Notes under the pieces: model-generated | What the model saw: only the letters and a program-made list of their open reading frames with translations | Databases searched by the model: none | What the model was told of the DNA's origin: nothing | Shown here: positions 11,147-22,089 of the stretch, one piece after another | Numbering within the stretch: position 1 is the first letter of the stretch | How the letters are laid out: each line of letters starts with the position of its first letter | Source: Humulus lupulus | Lineage: Eukaryota; Streptophyta; Magnoliopsida; Rosales; Cannabaceae | DNA: 64,000 bases | Direction of reading: 5' to 3' | NCBI RefSeq assembly: GCF_963169125.1 | Contig: NC_084799.1 | Span: 104,485,143-104,549,142 of the forward strand | Position numbers and translations under genes: made by a program

Positions 11147-12498
11147 TTACCTGAATAGCTCGGGATACTGATCCCGCATAGCCGACTCTAGCTCCCAGGT
11201 CGCTTCCTCGACCTTGCTATTCCTCCATAAGACTTTGACAAGAGGAATCGTCTTGTTCCTTAGAACCTTGTCTTTTCTATTTAGGATATGTACTGGTCGC
11301 TCCTCATATGAAAAATATGTCTGTAACTCCAGATCCTCGTATCCCAATACATGGGTCATATCTAATATATACTTCCAAAGCATAGAGATGTGGAACACAT
11401 CGTGAAATCCTGATAATGATGGGGGCAGAGCCAATTTGTAGGCCACCTGCCCGATCTTCTCTAGGATCTCAAAAGGTCCTACGAATCTAGGGCTCAACTT
11501 TTCCTTTTTCCCAAATCTCCTTACTCCTCGCAATGGCGAACCTCGCAGAAATATGTGGTCCCCGACCTGGAACTCCACGCCCCTACGCTTGGGAACAGCG
11601 TAGCTTTTCTATCTACTCTACAAAGCGAGAATTCGAGCTTGGATCTTCTGAATAGCTTCATTAGTCTTCTGAACCATCTCTGGTCCCAAATACATCTCCT
11701 CTCCTATCTTATCCTAATGAATAGGCGATCTACACTTCCTTTCATAAAACATCTTGTATGGTGTTACTCCAATCATTTATTGATAACTGTTGTTGTACAA
11801 AAACTCAATCAACGGGAGGTACTTACTCCAAGACCCATCGAAGTCTAACACACATGCTTTAAGCATGTCCTCCAATATCTGAATTTCCCTCTCAGACTGT
11901 CCGTCTGTCTGAGGATGAAAGGCTGTAGTGAAATTCAATTGAGTTCCCATAGCCTTTTGTAAACTACCCCAAAACTTGGAGGTAAATATGGGATCCCAGT
12001 CTAATACTATAGACTTAGGAACCCTATGAAGACGTATAATCTCCCTCACATACAACTCCGCATACTGATACACAGTATAGGTCATCCTCATTGGCAGAAA
12101 GTGAGCTGACTTGGTGTACCTGTCTACTATCACCCACACTGAGTCATGTTGCCCCATTGTCCTGGGTAAACCTCCCACAAAACCCATGGTAATATCTTCT
12201 CACTTCCACTCGGGAATACCCAAATGCTGTAACAACCCCATGGTCGCTGGTGTTCAGCCTTTACCCGCTGACAGGTTAAACACTTGGCTACGTATTCGAC
12301 CACGTCCTTCTTCATCCCAGGCCACCAATATAAAGTCTGTAGATCCTGGTACATCTCCGTGGTGTCTGGATGGAGTGAGTATGGTGTAGTATGAGATTCA
12401 TTAAGAATCTTTCGTCTAATATCCATTTCCATCGGAACATAGATCCGATCCTTATACCTCAGTAAACCCATCACTAAGATGGAATAATCCCTAGCCAC
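11147..12498 (-). pseudogene. Gypsy integrase with chromodomain-like C-terminus
   Basis: Reading the minus strand, the block at 12130-12498 holds the HHCC zinc finger end (LQTLYWWPGMKKDVVEYVA, then CLTCQRVKAEHQ). The block at 11777-12187 holds the catalytic core: VDRYTKSAHFLP, IVLDWDPIFTSKFW in place of the usual SDRD block, and FHPQTDGQSE followed by the Glu region. The block at 11147-11578 holds the GPFEILEKIGQVAYKLALP region and ends in PLVKVLWRNSKVEEATWELE, the chromodomain-like tail typical of Tekay/Del chromoviruses. The parts lie in different frames (12498 against 12187 and 11578), with a gap of about 200 bp lacking an open frame, so it is dead. Confidence 0.85.
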
Positions 12499-14165
12499 TC
12501 CATCTAGAACATTTACTCTAACTTCCTAAAACTGTGCATTACCCATCTGACCCTTTCTTATCCTCTCCAGGAGGGTAGAATGTAAAGTAATATCGGCCAA
12601 CTGGCCCACAACCAATTCTATCCTCGCTCTAGTCAGCTCCCCTGCTAATTCCTTTGGTATCTGCTTCGAGCTAAACAACTGTCCTAGACCCCTCCACCTC
12701 AAAGCATCTGCCTCTACATTGGCTTTTCCTGGTGGTAAAGGATGTCACAGTCATAATCCTTTACCAATTCTAGCAAACGTCTCTATCTCATATTTAGGTC
12801 CTTCTGGGTGAAGAAATACTTTAAACTCTTATGATCAGTTTATATCTCACACTTCTCTCCATACAAATAATGTTGCAATACTTTCAGTGCGAATATCACC
12901 GCTGCTAGTTCCAAATCATGGGTAGGGTACCGCTTCTCATATTCCTTCAGCTACCACGGCGCGTAGGCAATAACCTTCTTATTCTACATCAACACACATC
13001 CCAATCCCAGTCTTGATGCGTTGCAGTACACTACAAACTTGTCCCCATTTGAAGGAAGATTCAGTACCAGAGCAGTAATCAATCGTCGCTTCAACTCCTG
13101 GAAACTATCCATACATTTGTCTGACAATGTGAACTTCAGATTCTTCCGCGTCAACTTAGTCAACGGTGTGGCAACCTTTGAAAACCCCTCCACGAACCGT
13201 CTGTAATGTCCAGCTAGTCCAAGGAAACTCCTAACCTCTGAGGCATTCCTTGGCCTCAGCCAATCCCTAACTGCTTCTACCTTGGCTGGATCCACCTTAA
13301 TCCTATCTCCATTGACAATATGTCCAAGGAATGTCACTTCCAGCAGCCAAAACTCACACTTCTTAAATTTAGCATATAACCAATGCTCCCTCACCCTCTA
13401 CAATACCAGTCGGAGATGTTGCTCATGCTTTCCCTCTGAACGAGAGTAAACCAGGATGTCGTCGATGAAAAAAATCACAAAGTGATCTAAGACATCCTTG
13501 AACACCTTGTTCATTAGATCCATAAACGCTGCTCGGGCATTGGTCAATCCATATGACATGACCAAAAACTCATAGTGCCTGTAACTCGTGCAGAAGGCCA
13601 TCTTCAAAATATCCTCATCCCTGATCCTCAGCTTGTGATAACTAGATTGAAGATCAATCTTCGAGAATACCGTCTTACCCTGCAGTTGATCGAACATGAC
13701 ATCTATCCTCGGTAGGGGGTACTTGTTCTTGATAGTTAACTTGTTCAACTCCCTGTAGTCTATACAAATTCTGATAGTCCCATCCTTCTTCTTCACAAAT
13801 AAAATCAGAGCACCCCATGGCGAGAAGCTAGGTCTGATAAATCCCAAGTTTAGTAGCTCCTACAACTGTATCTTCAACTCCTTTAGCTCTGTCGGAGCCA
13901 TCCTATATGGTGCCCTCAACACTGGCTTCGTACCTGGCATTAACTCAATAACAAACTGAAGCTCCTTGTGCGGAGGAAATCCCGGTAACTCCTCGGAAAA
14001 CATATCCAAGAACTCGCATACCAGTCTAGTCTCTCCCGACCCCACTGGCGTAACTCTAGTGGTATCTACCACACTAACTAGAAAACCGATACAACCTCCT
14101 TGTAATAGGTCTCTAGCCCTCAATGCTGATATCATAGGATTGCGGGATCCATGCATATTACCCAC
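12499..14165 (-). pseudogene. Gypsy reverse transcriptase and RNase H
   Basis: Minus strand. The N-terminal RT (13860-14165) shows VIELMPGTKPVLRAPYRMAP. The palm (13398-13847) shows [35 protein letters not shown] with the first catalytic Asp, and [14 protein letters not shown], the xxDD box. The connection (12984-13394) shows [15 protein letters not shown] and [15 protein letters not shown] and runs into RNase H ([17 protein letters not shown]; the usual Asp in YCDAS is Asn here). RNase H continues to about 12700 with [18 protein letters not shown] but several in-frame stops. Single stops separate the segments at about 13395 and 13850. Confidence 0.87.
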
Positions 14166-14242
14166 AAAAACAAAGGGGTCCCTACTTGCTCGAAAGTCAC
14201 CATGTTTTTCCTACAGTCTATAGTTGCCCCATATCTGACAAA

Positions 14243-14653
14243 TCAATCCATCCCCAAAATCATGTAGAAATCATCCATACCCCACTCAATCAAATCTATT
14301 GATAGTTCCCTACTATCCACCATCACTTGCAGTGCTCTAATCCATCTCCTAGAAACCACCAGCACCCCTGTAGGCAGTATAGTCCCCAACTCTGCATTAT
14401 AATACTCACTAGGTCTACACAATATATCAATCAATTTTCTAGAAACAAATGAATGTGTAGCACCAGAGTCAATCAATACAGTATACAAAGAGCCAGCACT
14501 AGAAAGTTGACCTGTCACTACCGAGGGACTAGTCTCAAACTCTTCTTGTGTCAAGGCGAACACTCGAGCTGGAGTCAAGCTGTCCGCCTTCCCTGGTTCC
14601 TCTTTTTTCAACGTCGAGCAATCCTTATTGAGGTGTCCAACCACCCCGCACAA
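14243..14653 (-). pseudogene. Gypsy aspartic protease with zinc-knuckle end of gag
   Basis: The reading begins with the end of a CCHC knuckle (CGVVGHLNKDC), a charged linker, then LYTVLIDSGATHSFVSRKL, the pepsin-like D-S-G active site of gypsy protease. It ends in WGMDDFYMILGMD, the conserved ILGMDWL flap region. The same order is seen at 48786-49288 on the plus strand. It lies in a different frame from the neighbouring RT, so at least one indel separates them. Confidence 0.85.
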
Positions 14654-15205
14654 GTAACAGGCCTTTGCCTGACATTCGCCCAGATGGCGCTTCCTGTATC
14701 TAGCGAACTCCGTGTAGCTCCTCCATGTCTCACTGCCTCCCTGGCGGCCACCCTAGGCACCGCGACACCTCTTATTAGGACCCACAGTGGTAGAGGTTTC
14801 AGGGGTCTTCCTCTTCTAATCACTGGGGCTATGCCCTTACCAGAACCTGTAAATGGAGGCGTTGCCCTATGAACGTCCTGTTTCACAGCATTCTCCATCT
14901 AAATCTTGTTCTCTGCCTCCTCAGCGGTAAGGGCCTTCTCAACTGCCTGGGCATACGTTGTCTCCCCAGGTACTGATGTGATTCTCACATCTTGGGCTAT
15001 CATAACATTAAGCCCTCAAACAAACCTGCCCTGCCTAGCTGCATCGTTAGGCATTAGATGAGGTACAAACTTCGCTAGCCTATCAAATTTTAGGGCATAC
15101 TCAGTAACTGTTATGCTGCCCTACACTAACCCAATGAACTCAGTCACCTTTGTCGCCCTGACGACAATGTTGTAATATTTCTGGTTGAACAAGCCTTGAT
15201 CTTCA
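14654..15205 (-). pseudogene. C-terminal part of gypsy gag, truncated
   Basis: Minus-strand translation from about 15205 gives FNQKYYNIVVRATKVTEF, a retrotransposon gag core close in pattern to the EFRTLFNVKYYNDRVKAAK region at 48230-48290, then FDRLAKFVPHLMP and GRFVRGLNVMIAQDVRIT. The basic linker near 14608-14898 has an internal stop. Gag breaks off at about 15205, where sequence similar to a copia-type LTR begins. The N-terminal half of gag, the leader and the 5' LTR are therefore missing. Confidence 0.75.
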
Positions 15206-15640
15206 AACAAGTCACGCTTTCTTGATGAAAATCTTGGAGAAAACTAGTAATCTTTGTGAGTTAGAAAGATAGAGGGTTTTGGAGAGAGATAGTGGATAGC
15301 GATCCATTCACCAAAGTCTAAAATGAACCCCTTATATAGTGTACGAATTGTCATTAGTGTTAGCCAATGAGATTAGAGCATTTTAAACTAAGTTTTGCAG
15401 CCAAAACACGTAACTGTACGTGTCTGTATGGACGGCCCACGCCATGCATTGCTTGTATGCAGGCGATGCATCGCATTTCTATGCTATCTTAAGCCAGGCG
15501 TTGAAACACTTGTTGCATTGACTTTTGACCTCGTACATCGCCCAGAAACACCTCCAAATGTCACCAAACTTTCTGGGTACTCTTATATATTCCAAAGAAA
15601 TACTTTTGACCCAAAAAGATAATTTTAAAATGCATACACC
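15205..15640 (-). mobile_element. Minus-strand fragment of a copia-like LTR
   Basis: The reverse complement shows the same order of landmarks as the solo LTR at 16608-17437: gacatttggaggtgtttc, then gcgatgcatcgcctgc, then a cactatataaggggttc promoter-like site (plus-strand 15333-15350), then a ctctctccaaaaccctct pyrimidine block. The two are diverged members of one family in opposite orientation. Its right end is not sharply visible; its left end abuts the gypsy gag fragment. Confidence 0.65.
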
Positions 15641-16241
15641 AAAATTCAACCCGCTCGTATTAACTTTAGTGAAATAGTCTATTATTTTGCACCTCTTTGT
15701 ACATGACTTATTTCGCTATGTATTTAACAAACCTAACAGATGACAACTACCATTTAACACTATTTATCTGTGTAAGGTCAATATTTATTCAAACTAGGGC
15801 CAAATTTATGTGGTATGCACTATGCGGTATAAAAAAATGTGTCAGTTCAGTTTAATGTGCATAATGTTGAACACAATCTATTCGAAAATAATATTTTTAA
15901 GTAGCTACTTCATTTGATAATGTCAATGATAATCATAGGAGCCTATATATTTCTTCCAGCCCTTAGCCCAATAAATTATTAATATGCTTTTGTGTTCAAT
16001 AAGCTATTAATACGACTTTTGCATTTTGTTACATAATATTTATGCTCTATTTCCATAATCATAAGTAAACGAAGTAGATTCTCGATGTTTCCCATAAAAA
16101 AATAAATAAAAACTATATGAAGTAGATTATGATGATTGTTTATAACTACTTGATAGTTAGTGGAGTCTTGCCTAAATTGTTTTCTTTTGAGAAGTTCTTA
16201 CTATTTCATTGCTAATTAATGTTTATATATTGTCTAATAAG
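15641..16241. other. AT-rich intergenic or intronic DNA, nothing recognised
   Basis: About 600 bp of AT-rich sequence without ORFs, repeats or motifs that I recognise. It lies directly upstream of the first visible GART exon and may be intron. The exons for the N-terminal half of GART are not found here. Confidence 0.5.
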
Positions 16242-16607
16242 GGGAATTGAGGTTGACTTTGTCCTCCTAGCAGGATATTTGAAACTCTTACAAGTAGAGT
16301 TGATACAAGCCTATCCCAAATCCATTCTCAATATCCATCCATTACTTCTTTCAGCTTTTGGAGGCAAAGGTTATTATGGAATAAAGGTGCACAAAGTAGT
16401 TGTTTCTTCTGGGGCAAGGTATGCTCTACTATTTCCATACTTTTCCCATTTTCTCATATCATATTCTTGTTATAAAGATGTATGCTCATTGTTTTCATTT
16501 ATAATTAGATTCTTAGGTCCTATAATACACTTCGTTGACGAACACTATGACACAAGATGCTCGAAGGGTTGTCCCTGTGTTTCGTACTAATACTCCTAAG
16601 GAGGTGG

Positions 16608-17437
16608 TGTTAGGATTGTTTAAAATACAAAGTCCAAATGGTCTTACACAAGTTAGGAGTAAAACACAAAGTCCAAATGTGAAATTTGACTTTTTGTTGT
16701 AGGCATTTAAAAATTTTGTTTTTAGGTCCAGAGTGATACATTGAGGTATCTAAGGATGCCCAAAATGTTTGGGAGCATTTGGAGGTGTTTAAGGAAACTT
16801 TTGAGAAGTTGGACCTAACTAAGTGGCATTGCGTCGCCTCCTTAGAGGCGACGCATCGCCTGCTAGTAGGCGATGCATCACCAGGCATGTGATGCATCAT
16901 CTATAGACAGGTGACGTGTCACCTAACGAGTATGTAAAAACACATGTTTTACGCACCAAATGATGTGTTTAAAAACTCCAATTATATTGGTTGGACTTAA
17001 TGATGGTGCTTACACTATAAAAGGGTTCTCTTAGTATTTTGATAGACTTGATCACTCTTTCAAATCTCTCTCAAAACTCTCCCTCTCTAGGTCTCATGAT
17101 CATATGTTTTGTCTAAGAAATTCATAAAGAAAGTGCTTGTCCTTGTGAATTTCAAGGCTTGTTCAATCCCAATTCTATTTCCTAGAAGAGAAAGCCTCAA
17201 GTATCCACCAAGGATTAGGAAATAGAGAATTTGTGCAATGATACATCTCATGTATAAGCCTTGTGTTTAATTCTCTCCATAAAATTCCAAAAGTGGTGTT
17301 CTAACAAGGGTTTGAAGCTTGCAAGAAGAACAAGGGTTTGCATATCTCTATCTCAACATCTTTTATTGGACTCTGTCAAGTGTTATTGTGTGTAAATTCT
17401 TATTATTGTGGTGGTATAATCTCACTCTCTCCCAACA
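16608..17437 (+). mobile_element. Solo LTR inside the GART pseudogene
   Basis: An 830-bp sequence from TGTTAGGATTG to CTCCCAACA is flanked by perfect 5-bp direct repeats ggtgg (16603-16607 and 17438-17442), the expected target duplication. No internal region is present, so it arose by recombination between two LTRs. A TATA box near 17016 and the downstream pyrimidine-rich leader give plus-strand orientation. A diverged minus-strand relative lies at 15205-15640. Confidence 0.93.
17016..17023 (+). promoter_or_regulatory. TATA box of the solo LTR
   Basis: TATAAAAG within cacTATAAAAGggttc, about 420 bp before the LTR end, in the position expected for the U3/R boundary. The minus-strand relative has cactatataagggg at the matching place. 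Confidence 0.7.
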
Positions 17438-17733
17438 GGTGGTGACCAGGGTTCTTCATAAGGTAATGAAAGATTACATCAGCTCTAACTAATAACTTAA
17501 TTTACATGTTTTTTTTAGATTTTAACTTGAAATCATCTCATAAGATGCCTGCAAATGCATAATTCACTATAACTTTGTTTAGTTTGTCTTATGTTTTTTT
17601 AATCATAACTTTGTTGTAAGAGCATCGTCTATATGTGAATGTGGTAGAAGCAATGTGTGAAGATAGGATGGTGAGGAGGCAAGATGGTGTCCCTCACATA
17701 CCGTGCAAAGATAATCCAAAAAAATACATATAG

Positions 17734-19629
17734 CAAAAGTCCACATCCTTTCCTAGATGTAATGGCATAAATGCTTAAGACTTTGAGTTCATGTGATGTA
17801 GAAGAAAAATATACATATTTTCTGCGCCATCTTCTCCCTTCTATCTCGCAACATTTAATTTGGGCATATTTCGAGAAAATGAAATTTATGGTAGTTTCAT
17901 TAATTCCATCCCCGTGCTCATTTTTCATGAGAGTTAAAGATGATGACCAATATATAGCTAGCAGAATATTACACTTGAAGAAAGAAGATCAAAGTGCAGC
18001 TTTTCATTAAAAGCTAAGAATCAATAGAAGCTTCAAACTAATAAGATTTTACATCTTCACAATTACAGAGGTAGAACTAGCGTCTTGTTAAAAGCAAAAC
18101 CTATCGATAATAAAAGCAGTTCTATTAGGAAGCAAAATAACTAATTTATTTTTGTTGATGACGTGAACCAACCAAGAAAAGTATTTATCTTCTTAGTTTG
18201 TTATATTTTACCTAGTAGAAACATAACCTTCATAAAGGAGTTTTGATTCATTTTACATCCTAACTCTGTTGAATTTAAAAAAAAATAAAAAATACTCATG
18301 AGATTATATTCTACATTTTAATTCAAGAATATTTAATTTGATTCTCATAAAAGAAAAAAATTATTAATATGATTAATTACGTTGATAAATTTTTTAGTCA
18401 AAAGAACATTAATCAAATATGAATGATTTTTTTTTTGGATTCGATAGGAACAACAACTATTGTTTTTATTACATAGGTCGAACCTAGAATTATGAAGGTC
18501 AAATGTTAAAATACTTAAGGCTTCCAGGAGTATGAACACTGGCGAGCACTCAATCCAGCTAGACCTCATAAATTTACTCAGCCCGCGAGTGGGCGAAAAT
18601 CATGTTTGAGGGAGGCCTTATTTGGATCCTCGGGCTGTTATTCTTAAGTCCTAAAAAAAAGTGGTTGTGTCCCATTGCGAGTAGGTGCATTTTCTAGCAA
18701 AGAGAGAATGTGGTCCCCATTTAGGTACAAGTGAAATAGATGGACATTCCTATGAGCCACTATGACACTTTACAATTGTATAACCACGATTACGTATCAC
18801 TGCATCGCCAATATGACAGGAAGAACGACCCAACCACCACATCTTGTATAGGTCTGTACCAAGATGAAGGCATATGTGGGGGAAAGGGACACTTGCCTTT
18901 TATATACATTCTGATTAAATAAGCAAATGATATTTATGTAATTTTATATACACCAAAAAACCCCTACAAGAAGGAGGAGAATCACCCGAGGGAGTTCCCA
19001 TTAATGTATTACAAAAATACCTACTACAAGTTTTCACTTTATTTTCATTAGTGTTTCCCCAATAAAACTCCTCATTGTAACGTTCACATCAATCACATTA
19101 TGCTATTCACTTAAATTATTTAAACATAGTTTATTGTTCATATCTATCTCATTGATATATATATATATATTTAGTTAGCAATTAGTGTTAGTATTTTACA
19201 TTAATTTTTTTCATTTTAAATTCAATTTTCATTCTTTCTGCTTTATAAAAATAACATTATTAATTATTATTGATAATCAGACATCCCCTTAACAATAACA
19301 TTATGTCTAAATCATTGTCAACATTCCAAAATTAATTAAAAATACTACTAAAATTAGTTAAAAATCTAACAATTTTCACAAACCTGTCTTGTTGTCGTAC
19401 CAACAATAAGTTCATTATATAGCATAACAAAAAAAAAGAGGAGGAAGGGGACCTCGACGTTGTGATGGCGGCTGTCCCTATCCCTGCCCTGTGGACTAGA
19501 CCTTTGGAGGATGGTACACCAGTCCCCAAATTTGCTGGCGAAGCACCAGCGTAGATACAACCTCCTACCACCAGCTTACCGACATCACCTCAATCCTTCT
19601 CTCCAGCCTAAACTATCTCCATGCCGCCA
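17734..19629. other. AT-rich DNA without a recognised gene
   Basis: After the GART stop come roughly 1.9 kb of low-complexity, AT-rich DNA. The first few hundred bases could be the ancestral GART 3' UTR and flank. A TA run is seen at about 19156-19170. Short ORFs (60-100 aa) have no motif that I recognise. The stretch ends where the truncated Tat LTR begins. Confidence 0.55.
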
Positions 19630-19974
19630 TCCATGGAGGCTTGATCTCGCCCCCCAAGCTTTAGGGTGGCTAGAGCTCGTCCCCTAAGCTCTAGGGAGGC
19701 TTGAGCTCACCCCTAAGCTCCAGGGAGGTGCGATTGTTATCCCCGATGCTTTTTCTATCTCTTAGGACTCCTCCTGGATGCTTGTTTCGTGCTTAGCATC
19801 TCTTACCATTTTTCCTCATCCACACCTCGCATTTCCCTTGAGTGACATGGAGGCAACCAATGCGAGACCATGAGGCCTAGGTGTGCGAGGCAGAAGCCTT
19901 GCTTATGAGGTGAGGCTTCGTGACCCTTAGGTTGCGCTCAGACCTTTGCCGTGGTGAATTTTTCTACATTTACA
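19630..19974 (-). mobile_element. Truncated 3' LTR of Tat element A
   Basis: The interval matches the last part of the 5' LTR (about 25515-25810) through the blocks ccatggaggcttgagct, gaggtgcgatt, ctcttaccatttttcctc, acacctcgcat and gacctttgcc, ending in atttaca. About 880 bp of the outer LTR is missing on the left. The two copies differ at many positions, so this is an old element. Confidence 0.8.
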
Positions 19975-19990
19975 CTTGCCCCCCAGTCTA
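19975..19990 (-). promoter_or_regulatory. Polypurine tract of Tat element A
   Basis: Plus-strand cttgccccccagtcta reads tagactggggggcaag on the minus strand, directly upstream of the 3' LTR. Element B has ggcttggggggcaaa at the corresponding place. Confidence 0.8.
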
Positions 19991-20144
19991 TAAGGAGACC
20001 TTTAGGTGTTCTTGTAGACTTTTATTCAATCTTTAGGAAATATATGGCATAAGCGTGTTTCTCTGTTTTGGAGATGTAACGAAGCACAATTCATAAGTGG
20101 TGATGCTTGTGACTCCTTTGAGGTTGAATGAGAGCCAATATCTC

Positions 20145-20560
20145 TTACAACACCCCATACCTACAGACGATAAATTTGTTGACAAATGAGTCGATCTGCT
20201 TGCCGGTGATGTTGGTCAAGGGCTCTACTTCCACCCGCTTGGTGAAGCAGTCTACCGTTACTACTGTATATCTTGCTCCTTCCCTGCCAGAAGATAGTGC
20301 CTCAATCAAATCGATCCCCCACACTACAAATGGCCAGGGGCTCGTCATTCTTTTTAACTCACTGGGAGGTTGTCTAGGGCAGTTTGCATGTTGTTGGCAT
20401 TTTTTGCACTTGCGCGTGAAGTGGGTAGCATCCTTCTCCATTGTGGGCAAATAGTACCCTTACTTGGTTGCCTTTCTAGTCATTGATTTTCCACTTACGT
20501 GGTTTCCACACTCTCATTCGTGTATTTCATAAATAACCCTTCGAGCTTCCCCTCCATCAA
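20145..20560 (-). pseudogene. Truncated Tat integrase
   Basis: Minus strand. The zinc-finger end reads CKKCQQHANCPRQPPSELKR, followed by SPWPFVVWGIDLIEAL with the first catalytic Asp (GIDL) and YTVVTVDCFTKRVEVEPL. The reading stops after IVCRYGVL, before the second Asp (the SDNGTQFDS block in element B) and the catalytic Glu. The PPT follows within about 170 bp. The catalytic core is therefore deleted. Confidence 0.82.
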
Positions 20561-20708
20561 CACATCATAGGAATAAGATAGAGAATCCCCTCTTGTACAA
20601 GACCCCCTTAATCAAGGTGTATCAAGCGGCTTTGTACACCAGCCTCCGAGCGTCCTTCTTATCTGCTGGTAAGGTCCCATTTTGTAAATACTTTTTGATC
20701 GATTCCAT

Positions 20709-21200
20709 CTAGGATCCCTCTTGGGCCTTGATCATTAGAACTTTCTCTTCGACGATGCTTTGTTTGGACAGGTAATCAATAGGGACGGACTCGAGGAGAT
20801 CTTCATCCTTGGTGGAGGCAAGCTTGGCGAGGGCATCTGCATTGGCATTTTTCTCCCACAAAATTTGCTCAATGGTGTACCCTTTCAGATGGTACAAGTG
20901 GTCATTCACCTTGGTTAGGTAAGCTACCATCTTGGGTCCTCTCGCTTGGTATTCACCTTTCACCTAAAACACCACTAGTTGTGAGTCACTAACAATGTGA
21001 AAATAGGTTATCTTTAATTCTTTGGCCAAATGTAGGCCAGCTAGAAGTGCCTCGTAATCTGCCTCGTTGTTTGAGGCTTAAAATCTGAATCTTATCGCAC
21101 AGTACATCTTATGCCCCTAGGTCCAGCCAGGACTATAACGACTCTGGTCCCTCCTTCATTGGAAGCCCCATCCACATGTAAACTCCATCCTTCGAACTCA
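20709..21200 (-). pseudogene. RNase H domain of Tat element A
   Basis: The minus-strand reading from 21200 begins with WSLHVDGASNEGG, the first catalytic Asp block of gypsy RNase H, and continues through stops to GPKMVAYLTKVNDHLYHL and ANADALAKLASTKDEDLLE, the linker block matching ANEDALAKLATSGE in element B. Several stops lie between 20963 and 21200. Confidence 0.78.
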
Positions 21201-21233
21201 TCTTCCACTTCCTCGTGAGGTTGTTCATTCCTT

Positions 21234-21920
21234 TCAATCGACAGAGACTCTCGAGGTATATGTGATGTCAAATTGACTCAGCTCAATTGAGCACTTCAAC
21301 AACCTCCCTGAGGTCTCAGGTTTATGTAGGGACTGCCTCAAGGGGTCATTTGTGAGTTCTTCGAAGGCGTGGGCGTTGAAGTAAGGCCTTAACTTTCTTG
21401 AGGCTGCAACTAAGGCATAAGCCAACTTCTCTATCTTTGGGTACCAAGTTTCTATATCCACCAGGCACTCGCTAATGTAGTATACAAATGGTTGGTGCTT
21501 CTTCTCCCCCTTTACTAAAGCAGCACTTATGGTGTGTTCAGACACAACTAGGTATAGGTACAACCTTTTTCCCTTTTCGGGTTTGGCTAGCAGGGTGGTT
21601 GCCCGAGGTGCCCCTTTAGCTTGGTGAAGGTCTCCTCGAATTCTAGGTCCCAAGAGAACTTTTCGTTCCTTTTTTAGGATATTGAAGAATGGGAGGCACT
21701 TATCAGTGGACCTCAAAATGAACTCATGGAGTGCTGCTACCCTACCTGTCAGGCACTATACCTCTTTTTAACTCATTTCTATCAGGGCTCTGATGTTATC
21801 GAGTTTTCTTCGATGCCCCTGGAGTTGATCATGAAGCCAAGAAATTTTCCTAACAAAACCTCAAAAGTGCATTAAATCAGACATAACTTCCGTAACAGTT
21901 CTTCACTTACGACAATCTAT
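21234..21920 (-). pseudogene. RT connection region, palm deleted
   Basis: Minus strand. From about 21860 the reading is KFLGFMINSRGIEEN and then, across frameshifts, STDKCLPFFNILKKERK and FVYYISECLVDIETWYPKIE with the RNase H-proximal TSGRLLKCSIELSQFDITYT. Upstream of KFLGF only a short CTFEV remnant joins the protease-RT spacer at about 21900. The palm with the FPLPRIDQ, MDVYSGYNQ and YVDD blocks is absent, which indicates an internal deletion of several hundred bases. Confidence 0.8.
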
Positions 21921-22089
21921 TCTAACTTTACTACGGGTTCCGTTCATGCCTCTTTAGTTACTTGAGGATCCAATTCCTATGAGTTTGGTTCCCCAGGTAC
22001 ATCCCTGTGTACCACCATTGCCATGGGTTCTTGTGGTTTAGCTGTTGTACGGAGGAAGGTGTTGTAACACTCTCCTGCCTCCTTCTGTT

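Larger units (their letters stand above)
16242..17733 (+). pseudogene. GART: GART/PurN pseudogene: 3' exons, interrupted by a solo LTR
   Basis: Phosphoribosylglycinamide formyltransferase transfers a formyl group to GAR in purine synthesis, normally in the plastid in plants. Exon A (16242-16418) reads VDFVLLAGYLKLLQVELIQ and NIHPLLLSAFGGKGYYGIKV, with the catalytic N-x-H motif (NIH), and ends at a GT donor. Exon B (16509-16607) splices in frame to give FLGPIIHFVDEHYDT, then loses about 8 nt, shifting frame before RRVVPVFRTNTPKEV. The solo LTR 16608-17437 then interrupts it; coding resumes at 17443 (TRVLHK) to a donor at 17463. Exon C (about 17623-17733) reads HRLYVNVVEAMCEDRMVR and QDGVPHIPCKDNPKKYI, then TAG. 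There is no N-terminal half, plus the frameshift and the LTR insertion, so it is dead as read. Confidence 0.88.

Noticed and set aside
16219..16590. Plus-strand ORF of 123 codons read straight through
   Set aside because: It reads through the exon A donor into intron sequence; the conserved GART reading needs splicing at 16418/16509.
17629..18010. ORFs on both strands around the last GART exon
   Set aside because: Only the HRLYVNVVEAM frame matches the protein family; the others are shadows or AT-rich chance frames.
19156..19170. TA run near 19160 as a promoter
   Set aside because: It is a simple TA microsatellite in AT-rich DNA with no gene downstream.
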